NCBI GenBank assembly: GCA_022495005.1
Contig: JAGYXB010000445.1
Location: 479,728-543,727, forward strand
Reading direction: 5' to 3'
Length of the DNA stretch: 64,000 nt
Source: Rhyacophila brunnea
Lineage: Eukaryota > Arthropoda > Insecta > Trichoptera > Rhyacophilidae
Within the stretch, counting starts at the first letter, position 1. Every line of letters begins with the position of its first letter. The position numbers were made by a program, and so were the translations under genes. Below the pieces are notes generated by a model. The model saw only the letters and a program-made list of their open reading frames with translations, did not search any database and had not been told where the DNA came from. Below are positions 61,558 to 64,000 of this stretch, one piece after another.

Positions 61558-63244
61558 TCACGAGCATTAATACGTGGAGTATTATGTATAAAGTGTCTAA
61601 ATATAATTACTTAATTCACTCTTCAATTTAAAGTAATCGATCACGTCATATTGCTACCTAAACCAATAAATATAATTATCGGTTATTAAATTATTTTACA
61701 TTATTTTGTCGAATTAATTTATTTGAACACATCATGTACATACACAAAATAATCAGTTCAATGCATTTAGTATTTTAGATATTTAGTTTGTGTTTAAATA
61801 AACAGTAAATTAAAAATAATAAGTATTGAAGAATATGATTTCCAATTTCCTTGACTTTATCTGAAGCGAAAATCGATTTAGTTGAATTCTCAGACAAGCA
61901 GCTGTAAAAAAATATGATTATATAATAAACGTAGAGGTCAATGATTTAGTATAAGATAGAAATAAGATCGCCCTCAATGCTACTTTTTCGGGGAATTATT
62001 TACGTTTTTGGGAAATGCGACAGATTTTGACAGAATGACTAGCTAGGAGAGTAATGTAATGGCATATTATGTACAAGCCTATTGAATACAGTATTATAAG
62101 TTTGGGAGATTTTGTAGGCGTAATAATTTGAACCAATTAGCATAAAGCGTTTCTAATCTAAATATAAAATGTTTAAATTACATAATATGCATTACATTTT
62201 AGATTATATATATCATATACATACATTTTTACTACTCAATTCAATAACTTAAATTAAAAAGACTACTCGGAATATTTAGGATAGGATAATAGGATAATTT
62301 AATAAACATAAATCAAGAGATACTGAACATGTCTACCTGCATTTACATACCTCATATTAAAATATATAAACATAATCACAACTTTAGACATTCGACGCTG
62401 CAAAAACTGATATTATCGATTTCAGTTTATCTTTAAATAGTGAAAGTGTATAGTGCAAAATGTGTTTTATTGTATTGCTTATAATACAATATGGCCTCAC
62501 TTGCCCAGCACTTATGTCGGGTCATACTTTTCTTAGCAATCTGGAAATATTTTCACCATTTTTTTCTGGAAACAGTGCGGCAATGTAAAATGTTTGATGC
62601 TCCTACGAAAGCTACGCAAAGCCAGTATGTTGGGATTATACTATTTCAGACTCCTCGTATAAGTTAGCTTTTGCAAAACATATTGTATGGGTGGCATCGA
62701 AATGTATATGTCAGAAGCTACATCAATACAGCCACGACAATATCTTCGCAAACTGGTTGCGTGACACGTAGGGTTTGGCAGTATGCCACCAGATTGTAGC
62801 GTTACTAATAACACTAGTAACAAAATAATTTTGACTAAGCATAGTAAACTAATGATGTGTATAATTAAATTGTCATGAAAATTGATGCGAGTCTAATTAT
62901 AGTTTAATAATAAGTCATTGTTCAATTCTACCTAGACAAAGAAAATGAGTTATCGATTATTAAATAATAATTTAACATTTTTTGTTGGTTTGTTTTTTTT
63001 AACACTTTGTGTACATTGTAAATAATTTATTAAATGTGTGTTTAGTGTGATATTAAGTTTATAATATAATACAAAGGAAAATATTACAATGATCGTGACC
63101 ACCTTTGAATTCTGTCATCCTTTGAGCGACCAAGACTTTTCAAGCCTAACGAACTTCTGCCTCTCTCGGGATAGAGGGAATGGTGCCCCCAGTCTCCTTC
63201 ACTTGGTCGCTCTAGCGCGCTTTAAAAACCGTTAAAAAGCTACC
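61558..63244. other. Intergenic, mostly AT-rich
   Basis: No gene is supported. A minus-strand open stretch (62641-62830) has a hydrophobic signal-like run ('IILLLVLLVTL') followed by several cysteines, but no convincing start in frame. A GC-richer block at 63090-63230 has no partner in the window. Confidence 0.4.
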
Positions 63245-63735
63245 GTTTAAAAAAAATCGGTTAGGTAAATGTTCAAACACGCACGTTAACATCATTTTAC
63301 TCCCTACTTAAATTATAGTTTGTCAATTTATGGCTACGGCCGTATGTTGTAGCTTAACCACTGGGGAATGCCAAAAGAAATGGCGTATTTAAAAAAAACA
63401 CTACCTTATTCTTAGGTCAATAATTATTATAAAGCTATCATTATTTGTAGGATGTTTATCACACTTGAATGGTCAAAGACATATCTTATAATTAGTATCT
63501 TTAGAATAATTATCTTCAAACGTGTTATTCTTGCCCATTTTTTGAATAATAAAATGCCTAATTCTTGTCAAATTTGGGATCCCAGAGATTATCAATATAA
63601 TTTTTTATCGTAAATATTTCACTATAATAATGTCGACATAAATTATACTGATGGTTTTATAAATGCGTTTAAAAATTAATAAATGTAAAAACTCTTAACA
63701 TCACTGCACATGCATGTACTGAAATATGACTATAT
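63245..63735 (+). repeat. Single arm of the giant palindrome family
   Basis: Matches the loop-proximal part and most of the right arm of 25527-26916 (AATGTTCAAACACGC, GGCTACGGCCGTATGTTGTA, CACTACCTTATTCTTAGGTC). The opposite arm is absent. It stops at a T-rich junction (63736) next to what may be another retroelement tail (TTTATTTGGAAGC). Confidence 0.8.
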
Positions 63736-64000
63736 TCTTTTTTTCTTTCTTTATTTGGAAGCAATTGAGCTCTTCTCTGAATGGAAGGCTATTCTGCTTT
63801 ACAATGGTTTACAAAAGTATACATACATTTTTTTACGACAGGCATAAATAGTTACATTATTAATGATACAGAATTACATTTTCGTTACACTATACACTAG
63901 ACATTTACGTTACATTTTTGGAGAAATTCATGTACAATTTTCATAACTGAAATATTCAGTTTTGCCAGGAACGAATTAATCGTAAAAGGAGGGTATAACC

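Noticed and set aside
62641..62830. Possible small secreted cysteine peptide, minus strand
   Set aside because: The hydrophobic run has no in-frame ATG ahead of it and no splice evidence. Kept only as a note.
1..64000. CRISPR, toxin-antitoxin or other microbial systems
   Set aside because: Spliced genes, SINE/LINE content and composition indicate an animal genome. No regularly spaced repeats or operons were seen.

Overview
This window is AT-rich eukaryotic DNA, most likely from an insect and probably a moth or butterfly. The indications are multi-exon chemoreceptor genes, tRNA-derived SINEs, jockey/RTE/R1 LINEs, a mariner and hAT-type elements. The species cannot be named from the sequence. 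I see no rRNA, intact tRNA or CRISPR, and no prokaryotic operon structure.

The core of the window is a cluster of insect gustatory receptor genes (GR, 7tm_7 family). Five multi-exon loci plus one stray first exon lie on the minus strand: A (3664-7639), B (20203-23649), C (27953-34415), D (exon 1 only, 38997-39819), E (43129-48412) and F (50324-58185). The 3' exons of a sixth multi-exon locus lie on the plus strand (about 1050-3007) and converge on A. The three short 3' exons share one architecture in all complete loci: intron phases 0, 0 and 1, an exon of 81-87 bp (84 bp in the plus-strand gene), an exon of 148-169 bp (151 bp in the plus-strand gene), and a last exon carrying the GR signature T/S-Y-x5-Q. 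A, B, C and D form one subfamily; E and F form a second. A, B, C and E read open through all exons I could place (about 401-436 aa). F has one nonsense codon in exon 1, and D has a 2-nt deletion and no 3' exons of its own.

Layout. 1-3007: hAT-transposase remnant and the plus-strand GR. 3664-7639: GR A, with an RTE fragment and SINE heads in intron 3. 7.6-13 kb: intergenic repeats, a hAT-like MITE and a SINE. About 13.2-19 kb: a nearly full-length jockey-like LINE with intact ORF1 and a single stop in ORF2. 20.2-23.6 kb: GR B. 24-27 kb: a MITE and a 1.39-kb near-perfect palindrome between TTAA sites. 28-40.8 kb: GR C and a tandem duplication of about 4 kb that produced D. A mariner sits in C's copy and the matching empty site survives in D's copy. 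43-48.5 kb: GR E with a hAT-like MITE (8-bp target duplication) in intron 1. 50.3-58.2 kb: GR F, whose intron 1 holds an RTE LINE nested inside a SINE. 58.5-64 kb: inverted-repeat element, R1/jockey fragment, tandem repeat, and one arm of the palindromic element.

Functionally this looks like a birth-and-death chemoreceptor cluster: duplicated receptors, probably tuned to bitter or other contact stimuli, at different stages of integrity, with mobile DNA in the introns and spacers. The most interesting biological possibility is that exons 1 of D and C were alternative first exons for one shared set of 3' exons. I found no evidence of an entirely new kind of system.
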